Positions 10,148-18,545 are shown, counted from the stretch's first letter. The stretch: DNA of 64,000 bases from Gemmatimonadales bacterium (GCA_019637315.1 JAHBVU010000001.1:248001-312000), one strand, 5' to 3'. The notes: generated by a model not told the origin, from the letters alone. Numbers and translations are program-made.

Positions 10148-11536
10148 TCAGCCAGCGGTCGGGTGCCACACCGCGGGCGGCCCGACCAGCGCAGCGGTTG
10201 CGAGGGCCCGCGCCAGGTCACGCACGCCATGGACCCGAAGGTAGTCGACGCCCCACCCCGCGAGACTCTGACCGAGCGCGATCGTCTCGACTTCCCGATC
10301 AGCGGGATCCCAGCAAGGGGCGCCCTCCCGTTCGGCAAACAGGGTTTTCAGGAACGACTTGCGCGAGTGGCCGACGAGGAGGCGGACGCCCAGCTGGCGC
10401 AGTTCACCGATGCGCGAGAGAATCTGTACCGTCTGCTGCGCCGTCTTGCCGAATCCGATGCCAGGGTCGATGATGATCCGGTGGAGCGGAATCCCGGCCT
10501 GTACCAGGGCTTCGATCCGGGCGTCCGCCCAGCGGCAGATCGACGAGACCGGATCCGTAGCTGCCGGGAGCACCAGGTCCGACCGGGGTGGCACCGACAG
10601 GCTGTGCATCACCACGACGTCGCCCTCGAAGCCCTGAACCGCACCAACCATTCCAGGGTTGCCGAATCCACCGACATCGTTGATCCAGTCGACCCCGGCC
10701 TCGACCGCCCGCCGCGCCGTCGCCGGGTGGCGAGTGTCGACGGAGAGGAGCGGTCCCGTTCCCCGGCTCCAACGACTCCGCAGGCCGGTAAGAACGGGCT
10801 CGAGGCGGCGCCATTCCCCTTCGGCGTCTGCCGGTGCGGCACCGGGCCGGGTCGACTCGGCGCCGAGGTCGATGACCGACGCCCCGTCGGCGACCAGACC
10901 CGCCGCATGACGCATCGCCGCTGAGGGATCGAGCCAGCGCCCGCCATCAGCGAACGAATCGGGTGTGATGTTGACTATGCCGACCAGTTCGGTCAGACGT
11001 TGTGCTACTCGTCGGGTCCGAAACGGCACGGCCTCTGGATCCGCACGCCAGGGGCGGGCCAACTCGGCTGCAGATACTTGAGCGCCGCCGGGTTCCGCAG
11101 CGAACCTCCAACTGGGAACGAGGTCCGCCATGGGAAGCAGTACGAATGGCCGCCGCACTGCCTCGCGATGGGGCAGGCTGAGCCGCGGTAGCTCGAGACT
11201 GACACCCTCCATGGCGAGCAGATCGAGGTCGATCCGCCGGGGCGACCAGCGCGGTCCGTTGCCTCGGCCGAGTTGCAGCTCGAGCTGCTTGAGCCAGTCG
11301 AGCAGCTCGAGAGGCGCCGTGCTCGTAGTACCGAGGACCGCGAGATTGAGGTAGGGAATGTTCCAGTCCGGCGGCGCATCGTCTGGCAGGAGCGCGTCGG
11401 ATTCGTAGATCGGCGAGATGCCAAGCAATCGGAATCGATCACCGCTGGGCTGGCCCAGGGCGCGGATGGCTCTCCGGAGGTGGCTGATCCGATCGGGCAC
11501 GTTCGAGCCCAACCCCAGCAGGACCCGGCGTGTCAT
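10148..11536 (-). CDS. folKP: Fused HPPK-DHPS (folK-folP) folate enzyme
   Basis: A 462-residue bifunctional protein. Residues 1-165 are 6-hydroxymethyl-7,8-dihydropterin pyrophosphokinase: LLGLGSNVPDR at the start and LELQLGRGNGPRWSPRRIDLDLL, with the RxxxRxxDLDLL pterin/ATP site. Residues from about 188 are dihydropteroate synthase: GIVNITPDSFADGG, IDLGAESTRPGA, SVDTRHPATA, DPGIGFGKTAQQ and LVGHSRKSFL. It joins two successive steps that give 7,8-dihydropteroate from pterin and p-aminobenzoate. The fusion order is HPPK-DHPS. It overlaps folB by four bases upstream, so three steps come from one two-gene operon. Confidence 0.95.
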   Translation of the reverse strand: MTRRVLLGLGSNVPDRISHLRRAIRALGQPSGDRFRLLGISPIYESDALLPDDAPPDWNIPYLNLAVLGTTSTAPLELLDWLKQLELQLGRGNGPRWSPRRIDLDLLAMEGVSLELPRLSLPHREAVRRPFVLLPMADLVPSWRFAAEPGGAQVSAAELARPWRADPEAVPFRTRRVAQRLTELVGIVNITPDSFADGGRWLDPSAAMRHAAGLVADGASVIDLGAESTRPGAAPADAEGEWRRLEPVLTGLRSRWSRGTGPLLSVDTRHPATARRAVEAGVDWINDVGGFGNPGMVGAVQGFEGDVVVMHSLSVPPRSDLVLPAATDPVSSICRWADARIEALVQAGIPLHRIIIDPGIGFGKTAQQTVQILSRIGELRQLGVRLLVGHSRKSFLKTLFAEREGAPCWDPADREVETIALGQSLAGWGVDYLRVHGVRDLARALATAALVGPPAVWHPTAG

Positions 11537-11904
11537 CGCACGATCGTGCGACGGAGCGTCACCGATGCACCACCCTCGACCGCGCGGATCGGCGGCCGTT
11601 CCTTCGTCACGGTGATGGTCAGGCTGCTGCCGCCGGGCAGCAGATCGTCGAGCGCCTCGTCGACCGCTCCAGCCAGCCGCTCGATCAGCTTGAATGGTCG
11701 CTCGCTGACCAGCTGCTCGATCCGATCACAGACGGCGCCGTAGTCGACCGTGTCCGCCAGGGCATCGCTGCGAACGGCAGGGGGTACGGCGGGGAGTTCG
11801 ATGCTCACGTCGAAGCGGATCGTCTGAGGCGTAGCGCGCTCGGCGTCGGTCCAGCCGATCGAAACCGGCAGGCGGAGCCCCTGAACAGCAATCGTGAAAG
11901 CCAT
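11533..11904 (-). CDS. folB: Dihydroneopterin aldolase FolB
   Basis: A 123-residue protein of normal family length. It catalyses the step before HPPK, cleaving 7,8-dihydroneopterin to 6-hydroxymethyl-dihydropterin and glycolaldehyde. Visible family features are the N-terminal LRLPVSIGWTDAERATPQTIRFDVSIEL strand region, the DTVDYGAVCDRIEQLV helix and the FKLIERLAGAV segment containing the conserved Glu that binds pterin. The strand after it ends with VTKERPPI. The gene starts the minus-strand folate operon; its stop overlaps the start of the folK-folP fusion by four bases. Confidence 0.93.
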   Translation of the reverse strand: MAFTIAVQGLRLPVSIGWTDAERATPQTIRFDVSIELPAVPPAVRSDALADTVDYGAVCDRIEQLVSERPFKLIERLAGAVDEALDDLLPGGSSLTITVTKERPPIRAVEGGASVTLRRTIVR

Positions 11905-11970
11905 GGCGGCTCTAAGATAGCGCAGCAGTGCCTACGACCACCCAAGGCGCGCAGGTGGTGGGAAGGCGGC

Positions 11971-12786
11971 TCAGGGGCCGGCGCGCGGTACCAGCCCGAT
12001 GACCCGAACCGGGCCTCCCGAGCCCTTGGCGATCTTCATCGGGAGCGCGATGACCGTCGCGCCGATCGGGGGGAGTGCGTCGAGGCCGGTCAGGTTCTCG
12101 AGCGCGATTCCGTTCTTCGCGCTCAGGATCCGGTGGACCAGGAAGTCCGCCGAAGGGCCGTAGTCGATCGAGGGTGAGTCGATCCCGAGCCCCGTGACCT
12201 GGCGGTCTTCGATCAGGAGCTTGGCCGCATCCACTCCGAATCCCGGAAAGTGAAGCCTCGATGCATCGCCGGCGGTCGTGTCGCCGAAGTACGCCATCCG
12301 GTTGCCCCAATGGCGGTCCCACCCGGTCTTGAGCAGAACGAAGGCACCAGCGGGAATCCGGCCGTGCTGCTGCTCGAAGGCGGTGACCTCGTCGACCGAC
12401 AGCCGCGCATCGCGGTCCTCGGCCGCTCGTGCCGACAGATCGATTACGATGGCCTTGCTGACCAGTTGCTCGAGCGGAATCTGATCCGCTGTGCGTCCCC
12501 CTTCGTGGAAGTGGATCGGCGCGTCGAGATGAGTGCCGCCATGCTCAGGGGCCGCGAAGGCGTAGGATGAGTAGAACCAGCCTCCCGGTGTCGGTCCGTA
12601 GGCCAACTCATCGAGGCGAAAGCCCGAGGGCGAGGTCGGCCAGTACAACGTCTCGGGCGTGAACGCGTGCGTCAGGTCGACCAGTTGGTAACGCGACAAA
12701 TCGAAGCCTGAGTCGGATGCCGGCGGAGCGCAGCCGGCAAGCGCGGCGACGGAGAGCAGCAGGGCGGTCGGGCGTATCGTTGCCAT
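11971..12786 (-). CDS. Cyclase-family (kynurenine-formamidase-like) metal hydrolase, lipoprotein
   Basis: A 271-residue protein with a lipobox (LSVAALAGCAPP), so it is probably anchored in the outer or inner membrane facing the periplasm. The metal-binding signature HGGTHLDAPIHFHEGG is present at about residues 89-104, matching the HxGTHxDxPxH motif of the cyclase/KynB family. A second conserved part, FVLLKTGWDRHWGN followed by HFPGFGVDAAKLL and GLGIDSPSID, completes the active site. Family members open amide or ester bonds, as in N-formylkynurenine or isatin. There is no tryptophan gene nearby and an exported copy is unlikely to be KynB itself, so the substrate is open. Confidence 0.9.
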   Translation of the reverse strand: MATIRPTALLLSVAALAGCAPPASDSGFDLSRYQLVDLTHAFTPETLYWPTSPSGFRLDELAYGPTPGGWFYSSYAFAAPEHGGTHLDAPIHFHEGGRTADQIPLEQLVSKAIVIDLSARAAEDRDARLSVDEVTAFEQQHGRIPAGAFVLLKTGWDRHWGNRMAYFGDTTAGDASRLHFPGFGVDAAKLLIEDRQVTGLGIDSPSIDYGPSADFLVHRILSAKNGIALENLTGLDALPPIGATVIALPMKIAKGSGGPVRVIGLVPRAGP

Positions 12787-12885
12787 GTCGTGATCCCGCG
12801 CGTGGAGCGCGTCGCGGTGGATGGAGGCTGGAATCGGTCGGTGATAATCCCTGTATGTACTGCAGTCGCCGCGCTGGCGGAAGAC

Positions 12886-13443
12886 TCAGTCGAGGAATTT
12901 TGGCGCCGGGATATCCAGGCCTTTACCCGGGAGCACCATCAGGGTCGAAGCTCCCCTCGCCAGTAGCCGCCCGTCGTGGGATCTGATTGTCGCCTCCGAG
13001 TAGGAAACCGTCCGTCCGCCCCGGATCAGCGTGCCCTCCGCAATCAGCCGGCCCGGTCGTCCCGGCTCGAGGTAGTTGAGCTTGAGGTCGACGTTGACGA
13101 GCCCTGCGTCTTCCGGAATCGGTGCGAACGCCGCCCAGAACGTGGCGGTATCGACCAGAGTCGCGATGACCCCCCCGTGGACAATTCCGAACGGCTGCAG
13201 GTGCTGAGTTCCGGCCTCCAGTTCGACTCGGCACCGATCCAGCTCGATCTCAACCAGCTGCATCGAGATGTGATGCGGGAATGGCGCGGCCCGAACTCGT
13301 TCATACAGGCTCGCAAGATAGGCCGGGTTGAGGCGACGCATGCCGGGAAGAATAATGAACCCGGCAACGGACTCGAACGGGCCTGCCATCGGAACGCCTC
13401 CAAGTGCCACATTGACAGGTTCAGGTACAGCTTCTTGGGTCAT
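12886..13443 (-). CDS. PaaI-type hotdog thioesterase
   Basis: A 185-residue hotdog protein. The catalytic region reads GIVHGGVIATLVDTATFWA (about 96-114), the usual HGG loop plus acidic residue of PaaI/YbgC-like acyl-CoA thioesterases, followed by NVDLKLNYLEPGRPGRLIAEG. The family core is about 140 residues; the first 34 or so residues before MRRLNPAY are extra, so translation may start internally. It probably hydrolyses a small aryl- or acyl-CoA. The gene is divergent from hsp20, with a shared 113-base upstream region. Confidence 0.85.
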   Translation of the reverse strand: MTQEAVPEPVNVALGGVPMAGPFESVAGFIILPGMRRLNPAYLASLYERVRAAPFPHHISMQLVEIELDRCRVELEAGTQHLQPFGIVHGGVIATLVDTATFWAAFAPIPEDAGLVNVDLKLNYLEPGRPGRLIAEGTLIRGGRTVSYSEATIRSHDGRLLARGASTLMVLPGKGLDIPAPKFLD

Positions 13444-13556
13444 ATCCGCCAGTTTGGCTGGGTTTGGGCGGCATGCGGACTGCGTTTTCAGCTGGCAGTC
13501 GTGCAGCCGCGTGGCTCACGGTTCCAGAACAACTGTATTTGAAGGAGAGTGGCCGA

Positions 13557-13991
13557 ATGTTGGTTCGATGGATGGAGCGTCCGACCGAGTCTCGGCGCGC
13601 GTGGCGTGAGGTGAATCGTTTGTTCGATGAGACCTTCGGCTTGGCGAACGGAGCTGCCGCACCGAACGGTGGCGGGTGGCTTCCGGCGGTCGACGTGACC
13701 GAGGATGAGCAGGCCTATCGAGTGGCGCTCGAGCTGCCCGGCGTGAAGGCGTCGGACGTCAAGGTCGAAGTCGACGGCAACCGTTTGACCGTCAGTGGCG
13801 AGAAGAAGCTCGAGGTCGACACCGCGACCCGATCCGAGCGGCGCTATGGCAGTTTCAGTCGAGTCTTTACCCTGCCTGAAACGGTCGACGTCGGCTCCAT
13901 CGGCGCACGATCGCAGGATGGCGTGCTGACCATCACGCTGCCCAAGGTCGAGAAGGCCAAGCCGCGGCAGATTGCTGTGACCGCGAGCTAA
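13557..13991 (+). CDS. Hsp20/alpha-crystallin small heat shock protein
   Basis: An ATG at 13557 preceded by GAAGGAGAG gives 144 residues, normal for a bacterial Hsp20. Earlier in-frame codons would start without a ribosome-binding site. The alpha-crystallin domain (about 42-135) contains PAVDVTEDEQAYRVALELPG, VEVDGNRLTVSGEK and the C-terminal GVLTITLPK segment. A short tail carries the IxV-like IAV. It is an ATP-independent holdase that keeps unfolding proteins soluble. I see no CIRCE element or other recognisable heat-shock operator upstream. A hairpin terminator candidate lies 26 bases after the stop. Confidence 0.95.
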   Translation: MLVRWMERPTESRRAWREVNRLFDETFGLANGAAAPNGGGWLPAVDVTEDEQAYRVALELPGVKASDVKVEVDGNRLTVSGEKKLEVDTATRSERRYGSFSRVFTLPETVDVGSIGARSQDGVLTITLPKVEKAKPRQIAVTAS

Positions 13992-14016
13992 GACCCCCCG
14001 AGGCTTCTGCCTCACC

Positions 14017-14060
14017 ACCGCCGTCGTGCGCACCCGGGCAGGGTGATGCGCGGCGGCGGT
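14017..14060 (+). terminator. Hairpin terminator candidate after hsp20
   Basis: ACCGCCG (14017-14023) pairs with CGGCGGT (14054-14060), and GCGCA (14028-14032) with TGCGC (14047-14051), leaving a small internal loop. It is followed by TTTGG. A shorter GAGGC/GCCTC hairpin lies just upstream at 14000-14013. The U-tract is poor, so this is only a candidate. Confidence 0.4.
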
Positions 14061-14148
14061 TTGGCGTCGGCGTCGGGCTGCACTGGACGCCGCTCCGGCC
14101 GCTGGCGATCTTGTTTCGAGCATCCCTCTGACCAGCGCGAGGTTCTCC

Positions 14149-15297
14149 ATGTCGACGTCCCGTCGTCAGTTCCTTCGGCGTGTTTCCGCCGGCGTGGCCG
14201 CCATGCCGTTCGTGTCGAGCCGAGGACTGGAGGCCGCCTGGGCTGATCCGGGTCGGATTCGGATCGAGAACCCCGCCGATCTGATTTCCCTCGACAGCAA
14301 CGAGAATCCGACTGGGCCATCGCCCCGAGCCATGTCGGTCATTCGCGACATCGTTGCCGAGGGCAACAGGTACCCCTATGAGCTGGTCACCGCGCTGAAC
14401 GAAAAGGCTGCGGCATTTCACGGGGTGACGACCAAGGAGATTCTGTTGGGGTGCGGGTCGACCGAACACCTGCGGATGATTGTCGACGCCTTTGCAACCC
14501 GCGGCTCCGGGCTGGTCGCGGCGACCCCGACCTATGAGGCGCCGCTCCGCATCGCCACTCGGCGGGGCATTCCGGTGGCGGCGCCGCCGCTCACAGCGGA
14601 GCTCCGCCTCGATCTGGACGCGATGCTGAGCGCGGCTGGCGGAGCAGGTCTCGTCTATCTCTGCAACCCGAACAATCCGACCGGAACCATCCGCAGCAAG
14701 AGCGATGTCGAGGGCTTTATTCGCGCCGTCTGGACCAGGTCGCCCAAGGCGACGGTTGTCGTCGACGAGGCGTACTTCGAGTACGTCGATGATCCTGCGT
14801 ACGGCACCGCGATTCCCCTGGCGCTGGCCGATCCGCGTGTCGTCGTGCTCCGGACCATGAGCAAGGTGTACGGCATGGCGGGACTGCGAATCGGCTACGC
14901 GGTGGGGCATGCCGATGCGATGGCGACTCTTGCTGTGCACAGCCTTGGCCTCAACATCAACACCATTGGTGCTGCCGGGGCCGTCGCTAGTCTCGCTGAT
15001 CAGGATCACGTCCGGAAGGAACGGAAGCGCAACAATGACCTGCGCGCCTCCACCCAGGCGTTCTTTGAACGAGCCGGCTATCAGGTTGCCGCGTCACAGA
15101 CCAACTTCCTGCTGGTCGACGTGCGTCAGCCGATTGCCGACTTTCGAAAGGCTTGCCAGGATCGCGGGGTGCTGATCGGCCGACGGTTTGCTCCGCTCGA
15201 GACGCATGCGCGCATCACGATCGGAACCAAGGACGAGATGAAAACGGCACTGAAGGTCTTTGCCGAGGTGCTCGGCCTCAGTGCCCAGGCGGGGTAA
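14149..15297 (+). CDS. Tat-exported HisC-like PLP aminotransferase
   Basis: A 382-residue fold-type I aminotransferase close to histidinol-phosphate aminotransferase. The N-terminus is a twin-arginine signal: SRRQFL at residues 3-8, a hydrophobic stretch, then EAAWA as a likely cleavage site. The enzyme domain shows SLDSNENPTGPSP, GCGSTEHLRM, YLCNPNNPTGT, VDEAYFEYVDD and TMSKVYGMAGLRIGYA with the PLP-binding Lys. Cytoplasmic HisC has no leader, so this copy most likely works in the periplasm, where cofactor-loaded proteins go through Tat. Its substrate is unknown. No his genes are nearby. Confidence 0.9.
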   Translation: MSTSRRQFLRRVSAGVAAMPFVSSRGLEAAWADPGRIRIENPADLISLDSNENPTGPSPRAMSVIRDIVAEGNRYPYELVTALNEKAAAFHGVTTKEILLGCGSTEHLRMIVDAFATRGSGLVAATPTYEAPLRIATRRGIPVAAPPLTAELRLDLDAMLSAAGGAGLVYLCNPNNPTGTIRSKSDVEGFIRAVWTRSPKATVVVDEAYFEYVDDPAYGTAIPLALADPRVVVLRTMSKVYGMAGLRIGYAVGHADAMATLAVHSLGLNINTIGAAGAVASLADQDHVRKERKRNNDLRASTQAFFERAGYQVAASQTNFLLVDVRQPIADFRKACQDRGVLIGRRFAPLETHARITIGTKDEMKTALKVFAEVLGLSAQAG

Positions 15298-15433
15298 CCC
15301 GCCACGACAACAGGATCAGCTGCAGCAGCAGATACAGGGCAACGAGAGGCATCAGGGCCTGGAGGAGCGGCGCACGCCGTTGTGAACGGTAACGCATCTC
15401 GACAAGGTATCGTCGAAGAGACGCGGAGTCCAT
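15278..15433 (-). CDS. Possible small single-span membrane protein
   Basis: A 51-codon frame from an ATG at 15433 encodes a basic N-terminus (RRYLVEMRYRSQRR) followed by a clean hydrophobic span (about 28-44, PLVALYLLLQLILLSW). It fills the gap between two plus-strand genes and its 3' end overlaps the aminotransferase gene by 20 bases on the opposite strand. The positive-inside pattern and the fit to an otherwise empty gap favour a real gene, but there is no clear ribosome-binding site. No family recognised. Confidence 0.3.
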   Translation of the reverse strand: MDSASLRRYLVEMRYRSQRRAPLLQALMPLVALYLLLQLILLSWRVTPPGH

Positions 15434-15461
15434 CCGGGCGAGATTCGACCAGGGAGACGGC

Positions 15462-16319
15462 GTGATTGGCATCATTGGCGGTAGCGGGCTGTACCGAATC
15501 GACGGCCTGGAAGACCCGGTCTGGCGGAAGGTATCGACCGCGTGGGGCGAGCCCTCCGACGACGTTCTGACTGGTCGCCTCGACGGGCACGAGCTGGTCT
15601 TTCTTCCCCGGCACGGTCGCGGCCACAGCATCCCGCCGACCGATCTCAACTTCCGCGCCAACATTGCCGCGCTCAAGGAACTGGGTGCCACCGATGTGAT
15701 CTCGCTGAGCGCCGTCGGGTCGCTCCGCGAGGACTTACCACCAGGCACCTTCGTGATCATCGATCAGTTCGTCGACCGCACCTTTGCGCGCGTCAAAAGC
15801 TTCTTCGGCAGCGGACTGGTGGGCCACGTCTCGATGGCCGACCCGGTGTGCTCCCGCATCGGCGATGCGCTCGAGGCGGCGGCCCGGTTGCTCGACCTTC
15901 CAGTCAGGCGTGGGGGAACCTACCTCGTGATGGAGGGCCCGCAGTTCTCAACCAGGGCCGAGTCCGAGCTGTACCGCTCCTGGGGCATGAGTGTGATCGG
16001 GATGACCAACATGCCGGAAGCGAAGCTGGCCCGCGAGGCCGAGCTCTGCTACGCGACCGTGGCCATGGTGACCGATTATGACTGCTGGCATCCCGATCAC
16101 GCGGATGTGACAGTCGACCAGGTCGTTCGCGTCGTTCAGGAGAACGCCGACGCAGCGCGCCGCCTGGTGCGGAGTGCCATCCCTCACCTGGCCGCGCGTC
16201 CGAATCCCTGCCCGAGTCGCTGTGACCGTGCGCTCGATCACGCCATTATGACCGCGTCGGAGGCGCGGGATCCAGAGGTCCTCAAGTGGATGCGCAGTGT
16301 CGCCGGGCGGGTCCTGTGA
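15462..16319 (+). CDS. mtnP: S-methyl-5'-thioadenosine phosphorylase
   Basis: A GTG start with a GGGAGA ribosome-binding site gives 285 residues. Family signatures are IGIIGGSGLY at the N-terminus, LPRHGRGHSIPPTDLNFRANI, the substrate loop YLVMEGPQFSTRAESELYRSWG, and the MTNMPEAKLAREAELCYATVAMVTDYDCW segment with the Asp that binds the purine in MTA phosphorylases. It splits methylthioadenosine (and probably 5'-deoxyadenosine) with phosphate into adenine and the ribose-1-phosphate derivative. It is the first gene of a four-gene operon with apt, mtnA and a class II aldolase, all overlapping. Confidence 0.95.
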   Translation: MIGIIGGSGLYRIDGLEDPVWRKVSTAWGEPSDDVLTGRLDGHELVFLPRHGRGHSIPPTDLNFRANIAALKELGATDVISLSAVGSLREDLPPGTFVIIDQFVDRTFARVKSFFGSGLVGHVSMADPVCSRIGDALEAAARLLDLPVRRGGTYLVMEGPQFSTRAESELYRSWGMSVIGMTNMPEAKLAREAELCYATVAMVTDYDCWHPDHADVTVDQVVRVVQENADAARRLVRSAIPHLAARPNPCPSRCDRALDHAIMTASEARDPEVLKWMRSVAGRVL

Positions 16320-16846
16320 CCGACCTGCGCCAGTTGATTCGTTCGATACCCGATCACCCGAAGCCGGGCATCCTGTTCCGCGACATTACCACCTTGTTGG
16401 CCGACGCCGCGGGCTTCCGAGAAACCATCCGCCGTCTGGCCGCCAGGTACGAGGGGCAGGGCATCAGCAAGGTAGCGGCCATCGAAGCGCGCGGATTCAT
16501 TCCCGGGGGCGGGCTTGCCGAGCGGATCGGCGCCGGTTTCGTTCCGCTCCGCAAGCAGGGGAAGCTGCCATCGGATTCCGTGGGCTACGACTACCAGCTC
16601 GAGTACGGCACCGACCGGATTGAAATCCATCGGGATGCCATCGTGCCGGGCGAACGCATCGTGATGGTGGACGACCTGATTGCAACCGGCGGCACCGCCC
16701 TGGCCGGTCTCCATTTGCTGCGTTCACTCGGTGCGCAGGTCGTCGAAGCCTGCTTCATTATCGACTTGCCCGAGCTCGGTGGCCGCCGTCGTCTCGAAGA
16801 GGCCGGATGCCCGGCCTTCTGTCTGATGGAGTTCGAGGGGCACTGA
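16316..16846 (+). CDS. apt: Adenine phosphoribosyltransferase
   Basis: The GTG at 16316 overlaps the mtnP stop; the 176-residue product aligns end to end with E. coli Apt. Motifs include IPDHPKPGILFRDITTLL, AIEARGFIPGGGLAERIG, VPLRKQGKLPSDS, LEYGTDRIEIH, the PRPP loop VMVDDLIATGGTALAG and the closing FEGH. It turns adenine and PRPP into AMP. In this operon it recaptures the adenine released by the MTA phosphorylase and draws the reaction forward. Confidence 0.96.
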   Translation: MTDLRQLIRSIPDHPKPGILFRDITTLLADAAGFRETIRRLAARYEGQGISKVAAIEARGFIPGGGLAERIGAGFVPLRKQGKLPSDSVGYDYQLEYGTDRIEIHRDAIVPGERIVMVDDLIATGGTALAGLHLLRSLGAQVVEACFIIDLPELGGRRRLEEAGCPAFCLMEFEGH

Positions 16847-17886
16847 TGCGAGTGGCGGGGCAATGGCACCGTACCATCGGTCTCTCGGCCGACGGCTGGT
16901 CGGTTTCACTGATCGATCAGACGGTCCTGCCCGGTCGCTTTCAGATCATCCGGGTCACCGATGCCGAGCAGATGGCGGAGGCAATCCGGACCATGCGGGT
17001 GCGTGGCGCACCGCTGATCGGAGTCGCGGCAGCGTTCGGCATGGCCCTGGCCATGCGGCACGATCCGTCCGATGCCGGGCTTGAGCGCACCTATCGGATC
17101 CTCGATGCCACGCGACCAACAGCCGTCAATCTCCGCTGGGCGCTCGATCGGGTTGCCACGGTCCTTCGCCCGGTTCCAGCGGCCGACCGCGAGGCGCGTG
17201 CCTATCAGGTTGCCGAGCAACTGGCCGACGCCGATGTAGCTGCCTGCCAGCAGCTCGGCTTACACGGATCCGGCTTGCTCCGATCGGCCTGGGAGGCCAT
17301 CGGTCGGGCTCGACCCGTCGCGGTCATGACGCACTGTAATGCTGGCTGGCTCGCCACGGTCGATTGGGGCACTGCACTGGCACCGGTGTATCATGCGCAC
17401 GATGCCGGCGTGCCGCTGCATGTCTGGGTCTCGGAGACTCGTCCCCGCAACCAGGGGCTGCTGACGGCGTGGGAACTGGATCAGCACGGCGTGCCCTACA
17501 CCGTCGTCGCCGACAACGCCGCCGGACACCTGATGCGGCAGGGACGGGTCGATCTCTGTCTGGTTGGCACCGACCGCGTGGCGCGGAACGGCGACGTGGC
17601 CAACAAGGTCGGTACCTACCTGAAGGCGTTGGCCGCCTCTGACACGGGCGTGCCCTTTTACGTCGCAGTACCCTCGGCCAGCATCGATTGGTCGTCACCG
17701 ACCGGCGACGATATCCCCATCGAGGAACGCCCGGGCCTGGAGCTCGGTCATGGCGCGGTGCCGGTGCTGAACCCGGCGTTCGATGTCACGCCGGCGCGAC
17801 TCGTTACTGGCCTCCTGACTGAGCGTGGCGTGACCGAGGCCTCGGCTGCCGGACTGGACCGGCTCTTTCCGGAGCAAGGGCAATGA
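16846..17886 (+). CDS. mtnA: Methylthioribose-1-phosphate isomerase MtnA
   Basis: The ATG at 16846 shares one base with the apt stop (TGATG), giving 346 residues. The family's eIF2B-alpha-like fold is shown by MRVRGAPLIGVAAAFG, MTHCNAGWLATVDWGTALAPVY, VWVSETRPRNQG, VPYTVVADNAAGHLM, VGTDRVARNGDVANKVGTY (with the catalytic Asp) and YVAVPSASID. The upstream THCNAG Cys is the other catalytic residue. It isomerises 5-methylthioribose-1-phosphate to the ribulose form. Its coupling to a class II aldolase and the lack of mtnB, C or D in the window argue for the shunt and not the full methionine salvage cycle. Confidence 0.96.
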   Translation: MRVAGQWHRTIGLSADGWSVSLIDQTVLPGRFQIIRVTDAEQMAEAIRTMRVRGAPLIGVAAAFGMALAMRHDPSDAGLERTYRILDATRPTAVNLRWALDRVATVLRPVPAADREARAYQVAEQLADADVAACQQLGLHGSGLLRSAWEAIGRARPVAVMTHCNAGWLATVDWGTALAPVYHAHDAGVPLHVWVSETRPRNQGLLTAWELDQHGVPYTVVADNAAGHLMRQGRVDLCLVGTDRVARNGDVANKVGTYLKALAASDTGVPFYVAVPSASIDWSSPTGDDIPIEERPGLELGHGAVPVLNPAFDVTPARLVTGLLTERGVTEASAAGLDRLFPEQGQ

Positions 17887-18542
17887 TTTACCGGGCGGAG
17901 CGCGACCAGGTGCTCGAGGCGGCTCGCCGGTGCGTTACCCAGGGCCTGACACACGGCACTTCGGGGAACGTCAGCCTTCGACTCGCCACAGGCTTTGCCG
18001 TGACGCCGAGTGGCCTCGACTACGCCGAGGCGGGGCGGGAAGACATCGTGGTGCTCGACGACTCGGGCATCCCGCTTGCTGGGGAGCGACGGGTGCCATC
18101 GAGTGAGTGGCCGATGCACGCCAGAATCTATCAGACCCGCGTCGAGGTTCGGGCCATCGTACACGGGCACAGCCCCGCCGCTACCGCGCTCGCATGCCTG
18201 GGGCGGGACGTTCCACCGATCCACTACATGATTGCGATTGCCGGAGGTGATTCGATTCGCTGCGCCCCCTACCGCCCGTTCGGAACCGACGACCTCGCCC
18301 GCGTCGCGGTCGAGGCGTTGACCGATCGAAAGGCGTGCCTGCTGGCCCACCATGGGTTTCTGGCCGTCGGCGAATCGTTGCAAGAAGCCTTATCGGTTGC
18401 TGCGGAAACCGAGTTTCTTGCGGATTTGTACCTCAGATTGCTCCCGCTGGGCGATCCACCTCTCCTGTCGCGTGAGGCCATTGCTGATGCGCTCGCGCGA
18501 TTTGCCGGTTACGGTCAACCTCGCCACCTGCCGAGTTCCTGA
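17883..18542 (+). CDS. Class II aldolase, likely 5-(methylthio)ribulose-1-phosphate aldolase of the DHAP shunt
   Basis: A 219-residue zinc aldolase of the class II/adducin family, the length of L-fuculose-phosphate aldolase. Visible motifs are LTHGTSGNVSLRL, VTPSGLDY, PSSEWPMHARIY with the catalytic Glu, VHGHSPAATALAC with two metal-binding His, and ACLLAHHGFLAVG with the third His. The alternative family member, MtnB dehydratase, shares the fold. Aldolase is favoured because known DHAP-shunt operons pair mtnP, mtnA and this aldolase, giving DHAP plus methylthioacetaldehyde or acetaldehyde. It overlaps mtnA by four bases and ends the operon, three bases from a convergent gene. Confidence 0.85.
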   Translation: MIYRAERDQVLEAARRCVTQGLTHGTSGNVSLRLATGFAVTPSGLDYAEAGREDIVVLDDSGIPLAGERRVPSSEWPMHARIYQTRVEVRAIVHGHSPAATALACLGRDVPPIHYMIAIAGGDSIRCAPYRPFGTDDLARVAVEALTDRKACLLAHHGFLAVGESLQEALSVAAETEFLADLYLRLLPLGDPPLLSREAIADALARFAGYGQPRHLPSS

Positions 18543-18545
18543 GCG

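Noticed and set aside
13444-13556. CIRCE-type heat-shock operator for hsp20
   Set aside because: No TTAGCACTC/GAGTGCTAA-like repeat is found in the divergent region.
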